Assembly: GCA_019022495.1 (NCBI GenBank)
Contig: JAFEKR010000004.1
Coordinates: 1,674,001 to 1,738,000, forward strand
DNA length: 64,000 nucleotides
Reading direction: 5' to 3'
Source of the DNA: Epichloe hybrida
Taxonomy: Eukaryota; Ascomycota; Sordariomycetes; Hypocreales; Clavicipitaceae
Shown here: in pieces, positions 46,522 through 58,960 of the stretch
Position numbering within the stretch: position 1 is the stretch's first letter
How the letters are laid out: each line of letters begins with the position of its first letter
The notes under the pieces: generated by a model
The model's input: only the letters and a program-made list of their open reading frames with translations
Told to the model about the DNA's origin: nothing
The model's database searches: none
Position numbers and translations under genes: made by a program

Positions 46522-47743
46522 GATTTTCCATGTCGAATTTGCATTTCATTCCGTTGCCTCTGTTTGTTAATTATACTAGTCTTAATCTAACGCTAGATTC
46601 GCTCTTCCTTAATAACCAGGATTAATATGCTATCCCTAGTCTAGTTAATATAGGGTTAGCTGCGGCGGATTATATAGATTTAACTACTACTATTAGATTC
46701 CTAGCTAGTATAGTAGTATTATTAGTTACACCACTAGTCTAGACTAAGTATTTAAGTGACTATTGTGTTAACCCTAGTTGCTTAGTAAATATACTATCCT
46801 CTACGTAGGATTTTACGCTAATAGTATTAAACCTGCTAAGGTAGTAGCACTTTACAAACCTCTGATTTTAGATATTAATCTTAACGCTAGACAGTCTATT
46901 CTATTCACCACCTAGCTTAATATAGCTTATTACATAGCCTATTACTACTTTATTATTCCCTATAAGAGCTATATGGTATTATATTTATTTGCCTTAGTGT
47001 ATGTTTTTCCTAGTTCTAATACATTTCCTAAAGGTTCTAGCTATAGATTCTATGGATTTAGCTTAGTTAGAGGGCTAGGGGGTTCTATGCTTAGTCTAGC
47101 AGTGTTATTTTTAGGGTAGTTTATAATCCCCTTTCCTTTGTTAATTTTGCCTGTCTCTATTATGCTTAGACTAGTGGTGTTATTTTTAGGGTAGTTTATA
47201 ATCCCCTTTTCTTTATTAATTTTACCTATCTTTATACTCCTTTTAGTTCTAGTTATAGTATTACTATTAGTAATACTAGTAATACTTTTAGATTATTACC
47301 CTAAAGCTTTGCTTCCTTCTAATTTAGTAGAATTATTAAGGAATCCTTTAGATTTAGCCTTAGAGATATAGTTCCTAACTTAATTCTAAATAATACGTAT
47401 AGTTTATGTATTAATTGGATTCTAGTGGATAGGTGGCTTCTAAGATATTAGCTATTCTTATCTCCTTATAATTCTATTATTAAATTTATAGTGTGTAAGT
47501 TTATATAAGTCCTTCTAATTACTAATCCTAATAAGTTTTTGTTTTTAATATTTAAAATCCGGATTTGTGTTATTAAAAGTCTAGAACTAATAAATAAGGC
47601 GTAATTTGCTCTTAGTAACTAGGAAAGTGTTGAAAGTATTTGGTTCTCTATATTAACGCCGTAGATAATTGGTTTTAGATATATAGGTATTGTATTTAGG
47701 TTACTAGAGATGCGCAATGAAAAAATCTCTAATTACTACTACT
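46522..47743 (-). other. Gypsy-G 5' leader
   Basis: About 1.2 kb between the 5' LTR and gag, long for a gypsy leader. It has a partly duplicated segment at about 47083-47145 and 47160-47220 (plus-strand TTATTTTTAGGGTAGTTTATAATCCCC in both, given here in parts: TTATTTTTAGGG, TAGTTTATAATCCCC). No conserved protein seen. It may contain N-terminal gag sequence too decayed to recognise. Confidence 0.45.
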
Positions 47744-47950
47744 TATTACGTGCTAGCTTTACATGTTATTAGGTTGAATTCGCTAGAGGGGCTAACGGAT
47801 TTATAGGTTTGTGAGTTATGCTAAGTTTACTTATAAAAGCTACTCTTAGGGGTAGGTTTAGATGTTAGAAGTAAGTTAATTCCTTTACCTATAATACTAA
47901 ACTCGTTCTTATCCTTCTTGTTAGTAGCTAAGCAGTTTCGCCACGTAACA
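47744..47950 (-). repeat. Gypsy-G 5' LTR
   Basis: 207 bp. On the plus strand it begins TATTACGTGCTAG, with the terminal TG mutated to TA, and ends CCACGTAACA. Differences from the 37262 copy are mostly C/T and G/A. Confidence 0.93.
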
Positions 47951-47955
47951 AAAGG

Positions 47956-48714
47956 TATAGGGGTAATTCATGCCTTTAAGGTCTCTTAGGGGTGATAATT
48001 AGAGCCTTGCTATCACTAGCAGCCCTTCCTCTTGTAGAAGGTCCAGATTCCTCTGCTATTTTCAACTATTAAAGGAAAAAGCAGTAACAGGAGTAAATTA
48101 ATAGGGATAAAGAAAGCGGTAGAAGTGCTAAAAGTGAGTAAAAGCAACAAGAAAAATAATAAGGAATTAATAGGAATTACCCTTCCTGTTTTTTGTAAAA
48201 AGAAGGGAAGGAGGTAATCTCTCTTTCTTGCTAATAAGCACGGGGCGAATAGCACTAATAATAAAGGGGGTAAAAACAAGTAGTAGATGCTTATAGGGAG
48301 AGATTAAAGGTTTGTTAGAAGGTAATGTGTTAAAGGGAATTTATAGGTGTGTTAGCTAGCTTAGCGAAGGTTATTTAACGTTAGGTTTGAAATAAATGCC
48401 TCGCGGCGATAGATTTGGTTGTTTAGTTAGTTTTCTCGTAATAGATAATAAAATCAATAATTAATAATAATATCCTAGATAGATATAATAAAGTTATATC
48501 CCTAAGCCTAAGGGTTAATAGATTAATTCCTTAGAAGCCTAATAAGCCTATAACTAGGATTCTAGTCTCTTCCTTTAGTATACTTATGTAGTTATGCCTC
48601 TTTACTATAATAACTGTTATAGTATAATAAGGGGTAGTAGTAGTGGTGTTTACAGAAATGTCTTTTCTTGTAATACCTAGCTTATCTGTGGTTATGAAGT
48701 TAACTACTAATTAG
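47956..48714 (-). other. A2 5' leader
   Basis: Region between the gag break and the 5' LTR, homologous to 28990-29936 in A1 and 58051-58960 in A5. It contains the CTAATTAGT leader motif with inverted partner near the LTR (about 48683-48714). No gene supported. Confidence 0.5.
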
Positions 48715-48972
48715 TGTTAGATGCACCAAGGTCCTGCGTAGGTAATAAATCCCGTATGATTGAAGTCAATGATAGTTAGTTAGATAGATAGCTAGGAAAG
48801 AGGGAGGAGAGGGAAAGTCTAAATGCTAGAAAAGTGGGCGAAATCCGTATATAGGGCACAAAAGGGGGTGGCGAATTAATGGAGCTAATTATATTGCGTG
48901 CATCGCGCCAGACCCACAATTAGTCCGGTCTTTGGCCACGATTGAACCGATGAAGATCCGAAGGAATCAACA
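48715..48972 (-). repeat. A2 5' LTR
   Basis: 258 bp, TGTTAGATGCACC to GGAATCAACA on the plus strand, followed by TSD AATAT (48973-48977). Confidence 0.95.
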
Positions 48973-50025
48973 AATATAGTGGAATTTAAATCTTTAATTC
49001 CTAGATTATTAATAAGATTAAGGGCAAGACAACAGAACCCTATAAAAAGTCATGCCTTATAATCTAAGGGTGTAAGGATAAAGGGAAACAGGCTATTCTC
49101 ACACAGGCCCTAACGATTTAACACACAAGCTAATGTCTTATCCTTGTAATAGCCCTGTTAGTAAGATTAAGGAAATTCCTTATCTAGCTAAGAGATATCT
49201 ATTAGGCTTATATATAGGCCTATATATTACTAGAGCGGCTAATCCTAGCGCGCTTGCTGATTTAGATATGGTATCTCTACCTGCCTAGTATAATCTTAAG
49301 GGTTATAAAACCCTTTTACAGGCTCGCAGAGGTAGGAACATACTAGTGGGTTATGTATTATAAGCATTATAAAGAGAACCTCTAGATAGAAACCTTTACA
49401 TATAATCCCTACCTGCTTATAACTACAAAGGAAAGCCCTAACTTTACCTACATTAGAATATAAACTAACAATATAATTAGCCTCTTAGATAAGAAGTTCT
49501 CTAAGAAAGAAAAGACCTAGCTTGCTATAGTAGGCTTTAACGCAAAGCTAAAGCAATTCCTAACTTAGGACTGCCCTCTTATGTTTAATAGTAGCATTAT
49601 CTTACTAGAGAATAATACTATTAAGATCTAGTAGAAAGGGTAGAGTAATAAGTTAGAGTTAGTTCTAATAACTAACTTAAAGCGTAAATACATTAAGTAA
49701 AGGGCCTAAGGCGCTTACATTGCCTTAATCTACTAACTAGAGGCTTGCTTTAACCTATCCGTTATTATATAACACTAGGAGCTAACCCTAGAGGACATAA
49801 AAGCCCTTAATTACTACCTAAAGTAGCAGATAGATTACCTAGAGAGAGGTCTAATATTTATCCTAATTAACCTTAAGAAAGGAAAGCTCTTTGCCTTTAT
49901 AAATAAATCCTTTGCTAATAACTAGGACCTATCCTTATAACTAGGATATATACTTATCCTAGCAAACAAAGACTACACTAATAGTAAGTTTATAATTAAA
50001 GGTATTATTATACACTTTAGCTAAC

Positions 50026-50281
50026 TGTTGGTTGCACTAAGGTCCTGCGCAGGTAATAAATCCCGTATGATTGAAGTTGATGATAGTTAGTTAGCTAGCT
50101 AGGAAAGAGAGAGAAGAGAGGGAAAGTCTAGATGCTAGAAAAGTAAGCGAAATCCGTATATAGGGCAAAAGAGGGGGTGGCGAATTAATGCAGCTAATCG
50201 TATCGCGTGCATCACGCTAGACCTATAATTAGTCTAGTCTTTAGCCATGATTAAACTAATGAAGATCCGAAGGAATTAACA
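50026..50281 (-). repeat. A3 3' LTR
   Basis: 256 bp, TGTTGGTTGCACTAAGG to GGAATTAACA on the plus strand. Confidence 0.95.
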
Positions 50282-50981
50282 CTAGCAGTCTCTCTTTTTC
50301 CTTTGTAGCTAAAGAGCTTAAAAACATAATAAAAATCAGATTAAAGGAAAGTATACACTAGTGGATCCCTTAATAGGAATCCGCTGCTCTAATTAGCTAT
50401 TATAGCATTAGTTAATTAAATTAATCTATTAGTCCTTGCCTAAGCTCCCATCCCTTAATATCACAGGTCTCTTTACCTATTCTTTAACATAAATCATTAA
50501 TTTATTCGAATTAATTAAAGAAGAAAGTGATGAATTTAGCGATGCTTTTGTTATTGCATCCGCCGGATTATTATTGCTATTAATCTATCTAACTTTATAG
50601 ATCTTATGCCTTTTGTACGATTAATAGAGGGCTATAATATTAATTATTAGTCTCTTCTCCTTTATAGTTCCTAGCTTTATAAGACATTTATATAACGAAA
50701 AAGAATTAGTATAGAGAATCATAGGAATTCGAGGCATCTTTAATTAATCCGTAATCTAATATAAAGTCATGGAAATTGCGTAGGCGATGTCTGCGCCTTA
50801 AACCATGCTATATAACTTAGAGGTAAGCGCGCTATAAGTAACTCTCTTACTTTTTATTAAGCTATACGTAATAATATTACCTTTTATAATAAAGGTATTA
50901 TTATCTTACATTATCTCATTACTAATCATAATTACGTATCTAATCTATAAGCTTAGATCCTTATTATTAGCAAGTAATCTA

Positions 50982-51238
50982 TGTTGATTCCTTCGGATCT
51001 TCATCGGTTCAATCGTGGCCAAAGACCAGACCAATTGTGGGTCCGGCGCGATGCACGCGATATAATTAGCTGCATTAATTCGCCACCCCCTTTTATGCCC
51101 CACATACGGATTTCGCCTACTTTTCTAGCATCTAGACTTTCCCTCTCTTCTCCCTCTTTCCTAGCTATCTAACTATCTATTATTAACTTCAAATTATACG
51201 GGATTTATTACCTACACAGGACCTTAGTGCATCTAACA
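50982..51238 (+). repeat. A4 5' LTR
   Basis: 257 bp, TGTTGATTCCTTCGG to GTGCATCTAACA. It contains a 63-codon frame that also appears in LTR copies at 30002-30193 and 31594-31851 and is an LTR artefact. It is followed by CTAATTAGTAGTT. Confidence 0.95.
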
Positions 51239-51990
51239 CTAATTAGTAGTTAACTTCACAACCATAGATAAGCTAGGTATTATAAGAAGAGACATTTTTG
51301 CAAATACTACTACCACTACCCCTTATTATGCTATAATAGTTATTGCAGTAAAGAGGTATAACTACATAAGTGTGCTAAAGGAAAAGACTAGAATCCTAGT
51401 TATAAGCTTGTTAGGCTTCTAAGGAATTAATCTATTAACCCTTAGGCTTAGGGATATAACTTCGTTATATCTATCTAGGATATTGTTGTTAATTATCGAT
51501 TTTATTGTCTATTATAAGAAAACTAACTAACTAACTAAATCTATTGCCACGAGGTATTTATTTCAAACCTAACGTTAAACAATCTTAGCTAAGCTAGCTA
51601 ATACATCTATAACTTCTCTATAAATATTCCCTTTATCTAACAGACCTTCAATCTCTCCCTACAAGTATTTACTACTTGTTTTTTGCCCCCTTTATTATTA
51701 GTGCTATTCGCCCCGTACCTATTAGCAAGAAAGAGAGATTACCTCCTTCCCTTCTTTTTACGAAAAACAGGAAGTGGTAATTCCTGTTATTCCCTTGTTA
51801 CTTTCCCTGTCATTTTCTAGTTACTTTTAGCACTTCTATCGCTTTCTTTATTCCTATTAATTTACTTCTGTTGCTGCTTTTTCCTTTAATAGTTAAAAAT
51901 AGCAGAGGAATCTAGACCTTCCACAAGAGAAAGGGCTGCTAGTAATAGCAAGGCTCTAATTATCACCCCTGAGAGACCTTAAAGGCATAA
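51239..51990 (+). other. A4 5' leader
   Basis: Leader between LTR and gag, starting with the CTAATTAGTAGTTAACTTCACAACC hairpin motif (given in parts: CTAATTAGTAGTT, AACTTCACAACC). No protein gene supported. A leucine-rich frame around 51680 lacks an ATG. Confidence 0.5.
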
Positions 51991-54900
51991 ATTACCCCTA
52001 TGCCTTTAATAGCTTACTCACGAATTCTTATATAACTAGAAAGAATCTGTTAAGCTAGATCTAGAGACTACTACGTAGCTTAAGCTTAATAACTAGATCG
52101 TAAGATTCATTAACCTTAGTAAGCATTAAGGATAGAGAGATAATAACCTATAGGAATCATTCCAAGAAGACTTCGAAGGCTAGTCTAAAGACACCTTCAA
52201 AAGGGCATCTAAGGATGTTATTAGAGAATTACGTAATTCTTTACGAGATTACGGCATCCTCGTTAGGCAAGGCCTAGGATATTCAATCCTAGTATTACTT
52301 AAGGAAGTGCTTTATTAAACCTTAATACCCCTTTAGTCATAGGAAAGATTACAAGAAAGACTATAATCTTCTAAACCCCTAGAACCTTAATATTAACAGC
52401 CCTAATAACCTACCCTAGAAATTAACCTTCCCTAACCCTAGAGATTACTTAAACCCTTATAAGAACCCTTGCAATAATCCCTATTATATTAATAGCTTTA
52501 TCCGGATAATCGTTATCAAGAATAACTAGTGGACTACCATTTATAACAAATTATGCCTTTATAGTAATTCCCCTCTAAAGATTAGATTATAAAGAAGATC
52601 TCGGAGCTTACAAAAATATATAAGGATAGTAACTACTATAGTAGAAAGCTATATAACTTCTTAATGCTAAAGATTACGCTCTTTAAAAATAAGTGTAATA
52701 GAATTAACCTTCCTTAAATATATTATTAGAAGGCTTTCCCTATTATATTCATAAGTAATACTAAGTAATACTACCTTAATTACCTCTTTAGGAATAACTA
52801 TTCCTATAAAGAGATAATTACTTGCGTCTGTTAACGCTTTAAGACAGAAAGTAACTAGCAATTCTACTACTACGAATAGAGTAGTATAACACTAAAGAGT
52901 ATAATTAAGAGAAACCCTAATAAAAGCAAGCTTAAGTGCCTTAAGATTATATTATTAACCCTTAAGAAGATTCATAAAGGCCTATACCCTACTAAGATAG
53001 TAAATACTAAACTCTATAAGTAAGCCTTAAATACTATAGCTAGTGTGCCTAAATATTAGATAGTGAAATATATACACTCCGTAAGCTTTGAAAGTCTTGC
53101 TAAAGACCTTCGTAAGGTAATTACTATTATGGAATTAAATAAGAAGTTCTCCTAATACCTTTAGTACTAATAAGGAGACCCTCCAGAGGCTATGTTTACT
53201 AATTATTAGTATAGATAGCGATTATCCCCCTGCGGTAGAGGAAGTTATTATAGATAGAGCCCTAGACTAAGCACTAAGCACTGCTTTATATATAGTAAGA
53301 GTAGCTACTAGTCCTTTAATTACTCTACTAAAGAATATTAAAAGGAAAAGGACTACTAGTAAGCTAGTAAAACATATTATATACCCCCTTTAGAGAAAAG
53401 ATTCTAGGTATTTCTTACCTCCTATAAAGGGTAAGATAATAATAAGCCTAATAAAGGCTTAGGTAAGAATTAGGAAGCATATCTTTTAGCCTACACGGAA
53501 GCTAAAGACAATAATAATAATATAAAGGAGCTACTATTAATAGCATACCTAAGCATTATATAATTCTTCTGCTTTAGATTATAGACTAACTATAACGCCG
53601 CTAATATTAATATCCTCACGACCTTAAATAATTAAGCCTTCTAACACGCATTCCTTAGGTAGGAGCTCTATAAGCCACAAGAGTGTAATAAAGGCTTAAT
53701 TTATTATATCTCTAAAGAACGCTATTCTAAAGAGGTCTTTAGAGGGATTATACCTAATACTAGCGCTACAGGAAAGTTAACTATAGGAGAGGCATAAGTA
53801 AAGGCTCTATTAAGATTAATGCCTTTATTAAAGGTAACCCCCTGCGAACCCTAAATTATCATATTTAGCGCTAGATTAGCAGTTACAAGAGGAATCCTTT
53901 ATATGCCTATAGAACTTAGAGAGCTTTAATTTTACGTCCTTAACATAGCTACCCCTTTTCTCTTCTTAATCACTAACATAAATAAAATACAAGTCAAGAT
54001 TAATAACCTCGCCAATATACTTATCCAAGGCAATAAAACTATACCTATTATGCGACGATAGGGCTATCCTTAGTGGTTACTAAAAGCAAGAGAAACAGTT
54101 GCCTTCCACCTTTCAGAAGGAGACATCCGTTAGTTACATCATCAACTTAGTTACCCTTCCGTTTAACAACTCACAAAGATCCTTCACCAAGCTAGTTACG
54201 AAGTTAAACGCTAGGTAATTAAGGAATTAACCAAAGTCTACTACTATTACTAGATACATAGAAAGGCCCCTAGCTAATTTAAGTTCACAATCAAAGATAA
54301 CCACGAATTTAACTACAAGATCATCATTAATATCATGCAGATTAATAGCTGACTAGTGCTTTACATCGTTAATTTAGTAACCTTGTTCTAGGCAGCCTAA
54401 TTCCTTAATCTAAAGAAGCAGAAGGCTTAAGATATCTAGGATATAATCCGCGAATATTAGATTAATACTTATCTCGGACCTCCAGATTAGATTATCTATA
54501 ATACTAGTAATAACTTTGCTTCCGCTAAATTCAGGCATTATGCTTAATTAATATTAATTAAAACTAGTAAGATACTAATTAAAGCCTATAATAGCATTAG
54601 AAAAGTTAAGAGATACCACAGACCTCTACGCTAAGCCTATAATATTATCATAGACTTAATTAGAATAAAGCTTGCGCTAGAGCAACACCTCTAAATAGCT
54701 ATTAAGGCTATTAATAACTCTACAGGCCTAAATAGTATTATCCTAACTATACTAGTCTTTAGAGGCTACCTATAGATAACAGATAAGTTACCACTAAGCA
54801 TCTCTATTATTTAATATGCTAAGGTAATTCATAAAGCCACTAACAAAGTCCAATATCTTCTAGCTTTATAGCAGGTTTATAATACTCTTAAAGCCTAGAA

Positions 54901-56870
54901 TAGCCCTAATATAGCACCTATATATTAGCTACCCCTGTAGGCTAATATATATATATAAAGAGAGAAGGGCAGCTAGCATAGCCCTTATAAGCTACTTACC
55001 ACTAATAGAGAGACCTATATAGTTAATATACCTTATAGCCTAGCGAAGTTCCGCTCTATAGTAGTAAAGCCCTACTATAAAGACCTATATATTATAGAGG
55101 GACTAGAGTAGTAGGAGATAAAGCCTAGTAATATAAAGGAAGAAGTAACTATATAACTAACTACTACTAATAAAAGAGATTCTCTAATAGAAAATAGTAA
55201 AGAGCTATAGACACTAGCTAAGAGAAAGTAAGGGAAACTAAGAAAGGCCCTAATAGTTTAATTTATAAGTATAGGAGAGTTTAATAAAGAGACTTATAAG
55301 GCCTAAAAGGCCCTAAGGGGAAGCTATTAAGTTAAAGACTTATTACCACGCCCTAAAGGAATAAAAGTAAGGAAAAGAAGACCTTATAGCCCTAAGAAGG
55401 ATATTAGCCTAGTTTAGCTTTATATACTTGTAAATAAAGATTAAGAGAAGGCCTTTATTTAAGAAATTATAACTAGAGGGATACTAAGTATAGCATTCCT
55501 TATAGTAAAGGAAGAGGCTAATTAGAACCTCGCCCTTTAGCTTTGCTAAGAAGGAAGGATCATAACCCTAGGAAAACCCTTTAAGTAATCTAATTAAGCT
55601 AAGATTAATGCTTTACAAGCTTATAATATATTTAAATTCGTTAAGTTTAACCTAGTAAAGCACGGAGGTCACAGAATCTTTGATTCTTGTATAGTTAGAG
55701 AGATTAAAGGCAAAGGAACGGATTCGCTATACGAGAAATCCTACCTTATTATATAAGGCTATAATAACAAAGGAAAGGAATTTATCCTAACGCAATTACT
55801 AACAATACAACAAGCAAGCCAACGCCTTATCATAGCTATCGCTCCGTTATTAAGAAGAAGAGGCATTTACCTTTGAATTCGTAATATTACGCAAGCTTAC
55901 ACTTAATTGCATATAATGCTAACAAGGCTAATTATCGTGAGATTACTGAAGCAAATTATATATCTCTTTCTAGAAGGGACTGTAATCAAATTAATTAGAC
56001 CTCTTTATAGGATTACAAAGGCTAAAACCTACTAGTAAGCAACGTACTTCTATTACCACAGGGATAACCTTAATATAACAACCTTAACTTACAATCCCTG
56101 CTTATTAATCATAGCCCTAAATAATAAGAACCTCTTTAGTATTATTAGAATACAAACTAATAATATATTAGGCCTAAGTAATAATAACTTCTTCCAAAAA
56201 GAAGAGAAAGAGCTCTAGAAGGCTAATTTTATAGCTAAAGAAAAGCAATAATTAACCGCTAAGAATCCCCTTATCTTTAATAGCTATATCTTAACCTAGA
56301 ACACTAATAATTCGCTAATCTTAACCTAGAAAGGTTAGAGTTAGAAGATTAAGGAAGTTAATCCTTAATCCTTAATAGTAAAGCAAGATTACGTAGAGTA
56401 ATAAGTGCAAGGAAGCTATATTATAACTATATGTTAACCAGAGGCTTTATATAACCTATTAATTACAGCTTAACACTAAGAACCCTTTAGGGAAGATATT
56501 ATATACCTTAATAAACGCCTTAAATAGCAGATTAAGAATTAATAACGCGAACTATAATACATTCCTTTAGTTCTTAAAGAGGCAAAGCTCTTCGTGTTCA
56601 TAAATAGATTACTTACTAATAACAAGGATTTAAGCTTACAGATTAGATACGTGATTGTGATTGGCAATAAGATAATGCAAGATGATAATACCTTTATTAT
56701 AAAAGGTAATATTATTACGTATAGCTTAATAAAGAGCAAGAGAGTTACTCATAGCGTGCTTGCCTCTAAGTTATATAGTATAGTTTAAGGCGTAGATATT
56801 ACCTACGTAATTTCCATAACTCTATATTAGATCACAGACTAATTAAAGATACCTCGAATTCCTATGATTC
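51990..56870 (+). pseudogene. A4 gag-pol polyprotein (fungal Ty1/copia)
   Basis: Gag is at about 51990-53250 (SFQEDFEG, TFKRASKDVIRELRNSL, then KIYKDSNYYSRKLYNFLMLK). A zinc-knuckle remnant near 53270-53330 reads CFIYSKSSY, its second and third Cys changed to Tyr. Protease is at about 53700-53900; IIPNTSATG is the degraded D-T/S-G-A site with Asp to Asn. Integrase is at about 54110-54900 (HQLSYPSV.QLTKILHQASY, then FKFTIKDNHEFNYKIIINIM). RT is at about 55580-56300; the box at 56153-56176 reads QTNNILGL, both catalytic Asp changed. RNase H is at 56594-56860 (FINRLLTNNKDLSLQIRYVI). Stops recur at Gln/Trp positions. This copy is the best template for annotating the others. Confidence 0.88.
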
Positions 56871-57304
56871 TCTGTACTATTTCTTTTTTATTATATAAAT
56901 ATCTTATAAAGCTAGGAACCACAAAGGAGAAGAGACTAATGATTAATATTATAGCTCTTTGTTAATTATACAAAAGGCATGAGATTTACGAAGTTAGGTG
57001 GATTAATAGTAACGACAATCCGGCAGATACGATAATAAAAGCATTGCTAAATTTGTTGCTTTCCTCTTTGATTAATTTGAACGAATTAATGATTTATGTT
57101 AAAGGATAGGTAAAGAGACTTGCGATGTTAGGAAACGGGAGCTTAGGCAAGGAATAACGGATTAATTTAATTAACTAATACCACGATGGCTAATTAGAGC
57201 AGCGGATTCCTATTAAGGGATTCACTTGTGTACACTTTCCTTTAATCTAATTTTTATTATGTTTTTAAGCTCTTTAGCCATAAAGGAAAAAGAGAGATTA
57301 CTAG

Positions 57305-57561
57305 TGTTAATTCCTTCGGATCTTCATTAGTTTAATCGTGGCTAAAGACTAGACTAATTATGGGTCCGGCGCGATACACGCGATATAATTGGCTACATTA
57401 ATTCGCCACCCCCTTTTGTGCCCTATATACGGATTTCGCCCACTTTTCTAGCATTTAGACTTTCCCTCTCTTCTCCCTCTTTCCTAGCTATCTAACTATC
57501 TATCATTGACTTCAAATTATACGGGATTTATTACCTGCGCAGGACCTTGGTGCATCCAACA
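57305..57561 (+). repeat. A4 3' LTR
   Basis: 257 bp, TGTTAATTCCTTCGG to GTGCATCCAACA. Preceded by the purine tract GGAAAAAGAGAGATTACTAG, the likely polypurine tract. Confidence 0.95.
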
Positions 57562-57788
57562 ATCTATCTACAAACACAAAGAGCCTTACCTCCTTAAGAA
57601 CTAAAGGAATATATTATAGTCTATATTATTAATTCTTAATCTGCTACTTAAGGTATTTATTAAGGTATATAATATCTTCCCTCGAGGGTTCTTAGTGTTA
57701 AGCTATAATTAACAGGTCATAAGAAGCTTCTAGTTAACATATAGTTATAATATAGCTTCCTCAGGCTTGTTATTCCACATAGTCTTGC

Positions 57789-58050
57789 TGTTAATTCCTT
57801 CGGATCTTCATCGGTTTAATCGTGGCTAAAGACCGGACCAATTGTGGGTCCGGCGCGATGCACGTGATGCGATTGGCTCTATCAATTCGCCACTCCCTTT
57901 TGTGCCTCACATACGGATTTCACCTACTTTTCTAGCATCTAGACTTTCCCTCTCTTCTCCCTCTTTCCTAGCTAGCTAGCTAACTATCTATTATTGACTT
58001 TAAATTTATACGGGATTTATTACCTGCGCAGGACCTTAGTGCATCTAACA
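57789..58050 (+). repeat. A5 5' LTR
   Basis: About 262 bp, TGTTAATTCCTTCGG to GTGCATCTAACA, followed by CTAATTAGTAGTTGAC. Confidence 0.95.
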
Positions 58051-58960
58051 CTAATTAGTAGTTGACTTTATAACTATAGATAAGCTAGGTATTATAAGAA
58101 GAGATATTTCTATAGACGCTATTACTACTACCCCTTGTTATACCATAATAGTTATTGCGGTAGAGAGGCATAACTATATAAGTATACTAAAGGAAGAGAC
58201 TAGAATCCTAGTTATAGGCTTATTAGGCTTCTAAGGAATTAATTTATTAACCCTTAGGCTTAGGGATATAACTTTATTATATCTATCTAGAATATTATTA
58301 TTAATTATTAATTCTATTGTCTATCACGAGAAAACTAACCAAATAACTGAATCTATTACCGCAAGGCATTTATTTCAAACCTAACATTAAATAACCTTAG
58401 CTAAGCTAGCTAATACACCTATAAATTCCCTTTAACACATTACCTTCTAATAGACCTTTAATCTCTCCCTATAAGCACTTACTGCTTGTTTTTTGCCCCC
58501 TTTATTATTAGTGCTATTTGCCCTATGCTTGTTAGCAAGAGAGAGAGATTACCTCCTTCCCTTCTTTTCACGAAAAACAGGAAGTAGTAATTCCTATTAT
58601 TCCCTTATTACTTTTCCTATTATTTTCCAGTTACTTTTAGAACTTCTGTTACTTTATTTATCTCTAGTGATTTATTCTTGTTGCTTTATTCTTATCGCTG
58701 CTTTTGCTACTTCCGCTGCTTTTTCTTCCGTTTTTCTTATTTTCATAATCTTCTGATTTCATTAGAGTAATAACGCTCCTAAAAAGCAAAAGAAAAACCT
58801 TATAATAGCGACAGGCAAATATAGGAGCTTAATTAGTAGTAAAAAAACAACAAATTAGTAACGTTCCTTTTATAGTTAAAGATAGCAGAGGAATCTAGAC
58901 CTTTCACAAGAGGAAGGGCTGCTAGTAATAGTAAGGCTCTAATTATCACCCCTAAGAGAC
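58051..58960 (+). other. A5 5' leader
   Basis: Homologous to the leaders of A1, A2 and A4. An 87-codon hydrophobic frame at 58493-58756 and its counterpart in A2 (48016-48279) begin with TTG rather than ATG, and A1 shows no equivalent, so I do not call a gene. It has a CCCCC/TTTATTATTAG stretch and Ser/Lys-type simple sequence. No other feature seen. Confidence 0.45.

Larger units (their letters stand above)
37262..47950 (-). mobile_element. Ty3/gypsy chromovirus G (10.7 kb) with an extra ORF
   Basis: 207-bp LTRs (37262-37468 and 47744-47950) and exact TSD AAAGG (37257-37261 and 47951-47955). The minus strand encodes gag (from 46521), RT, RNase H, integrase and a chromodomain, the Ty3/gypsy order. 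A second long frame of about 1000 codons follows downstream of pol (about 40660-37640). The element is unusually long for a fungal gypsy with such short LTRs. It is inserted in gag of A2. Confidence 0.93.
31645..48972 (-). mobile_element. Ty1/copia element A2 with nested gypsy G
   Basis: LTRs at 31645-31904 and 48715-48972, exact TSD AATAT (31640-31644 and 48973-48977). It is the same family as A1, A3, A4 and A5. It is interrupted at 37262-47950 by gypsy-G. Without G it is about 6.63 kb. It is somewhat less mutated than A1: its RT box keeps the first catalytic Asp. Confidence 0.95.
31400..50025 (+). pseudogene. Copia-X RT-RNase H, split by A2
   Basis: The frame before the break reads FKLLTKVKINALIK and GIFKFIIFN (about 31560-31635), the start of the copia RT of this fungal group. 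It resumes after A2 at 48978 with an RT body (around YLLGLYIGLYITRAANPSAL, 49190-49250). It ends in RNase H at about 49880-50025, with FINKSFANN.DLSL and then FIIKGIIIHF. A2 with TSD AATAT and A3 interrupt it, and there are stops throughout. The joined remnant is about 1.4 kb against about 5 kb for a full polyprotein. Confidence 0.7.
50982..57561 (+). mobile_element. Complete Ty1/copia element A4 (6580 bp)
   Basis: The only uninterrupted full-length element of family A here. LTRs of 257 bp at 50982-51238 and 57305-57561, exact TSD ATCTA (50977-50981 and 57562-57566). The leader is followed by gag, protease, integrase, RT and RNase H on the plus strand. It is inserted in antisense orientation into A3, a member of its own family. 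LTR differences are almost all C/T or G/A, so they reflect RIP and cannot be used as a clock. Confidence 0.96.
50282..57788 (-). pseudogene. A3 RNase H/RT end, split by A4
   Basis: Minus-strand homologue of A1 14489-15420, read at 50282-50981 and 57562-57788. It contains the end of RNase H (antisense of ATTACGTATCTAATC, the NIITYS/RYVI region, at about 50840-50980). The junction is clean: ATCTA at 50977-50981 recurs at 57562-57566. Confidence 0.75.

Noticed and set aside
58493..58756. 87-codon hydrophobic frame in the A5 leader, with a counterpart at 48016-48279
   Set aside because: It begins with TTG instead of ATG, has no equivalent in A1, and its apparent conservation is explained by shared ancestry of the leaders.
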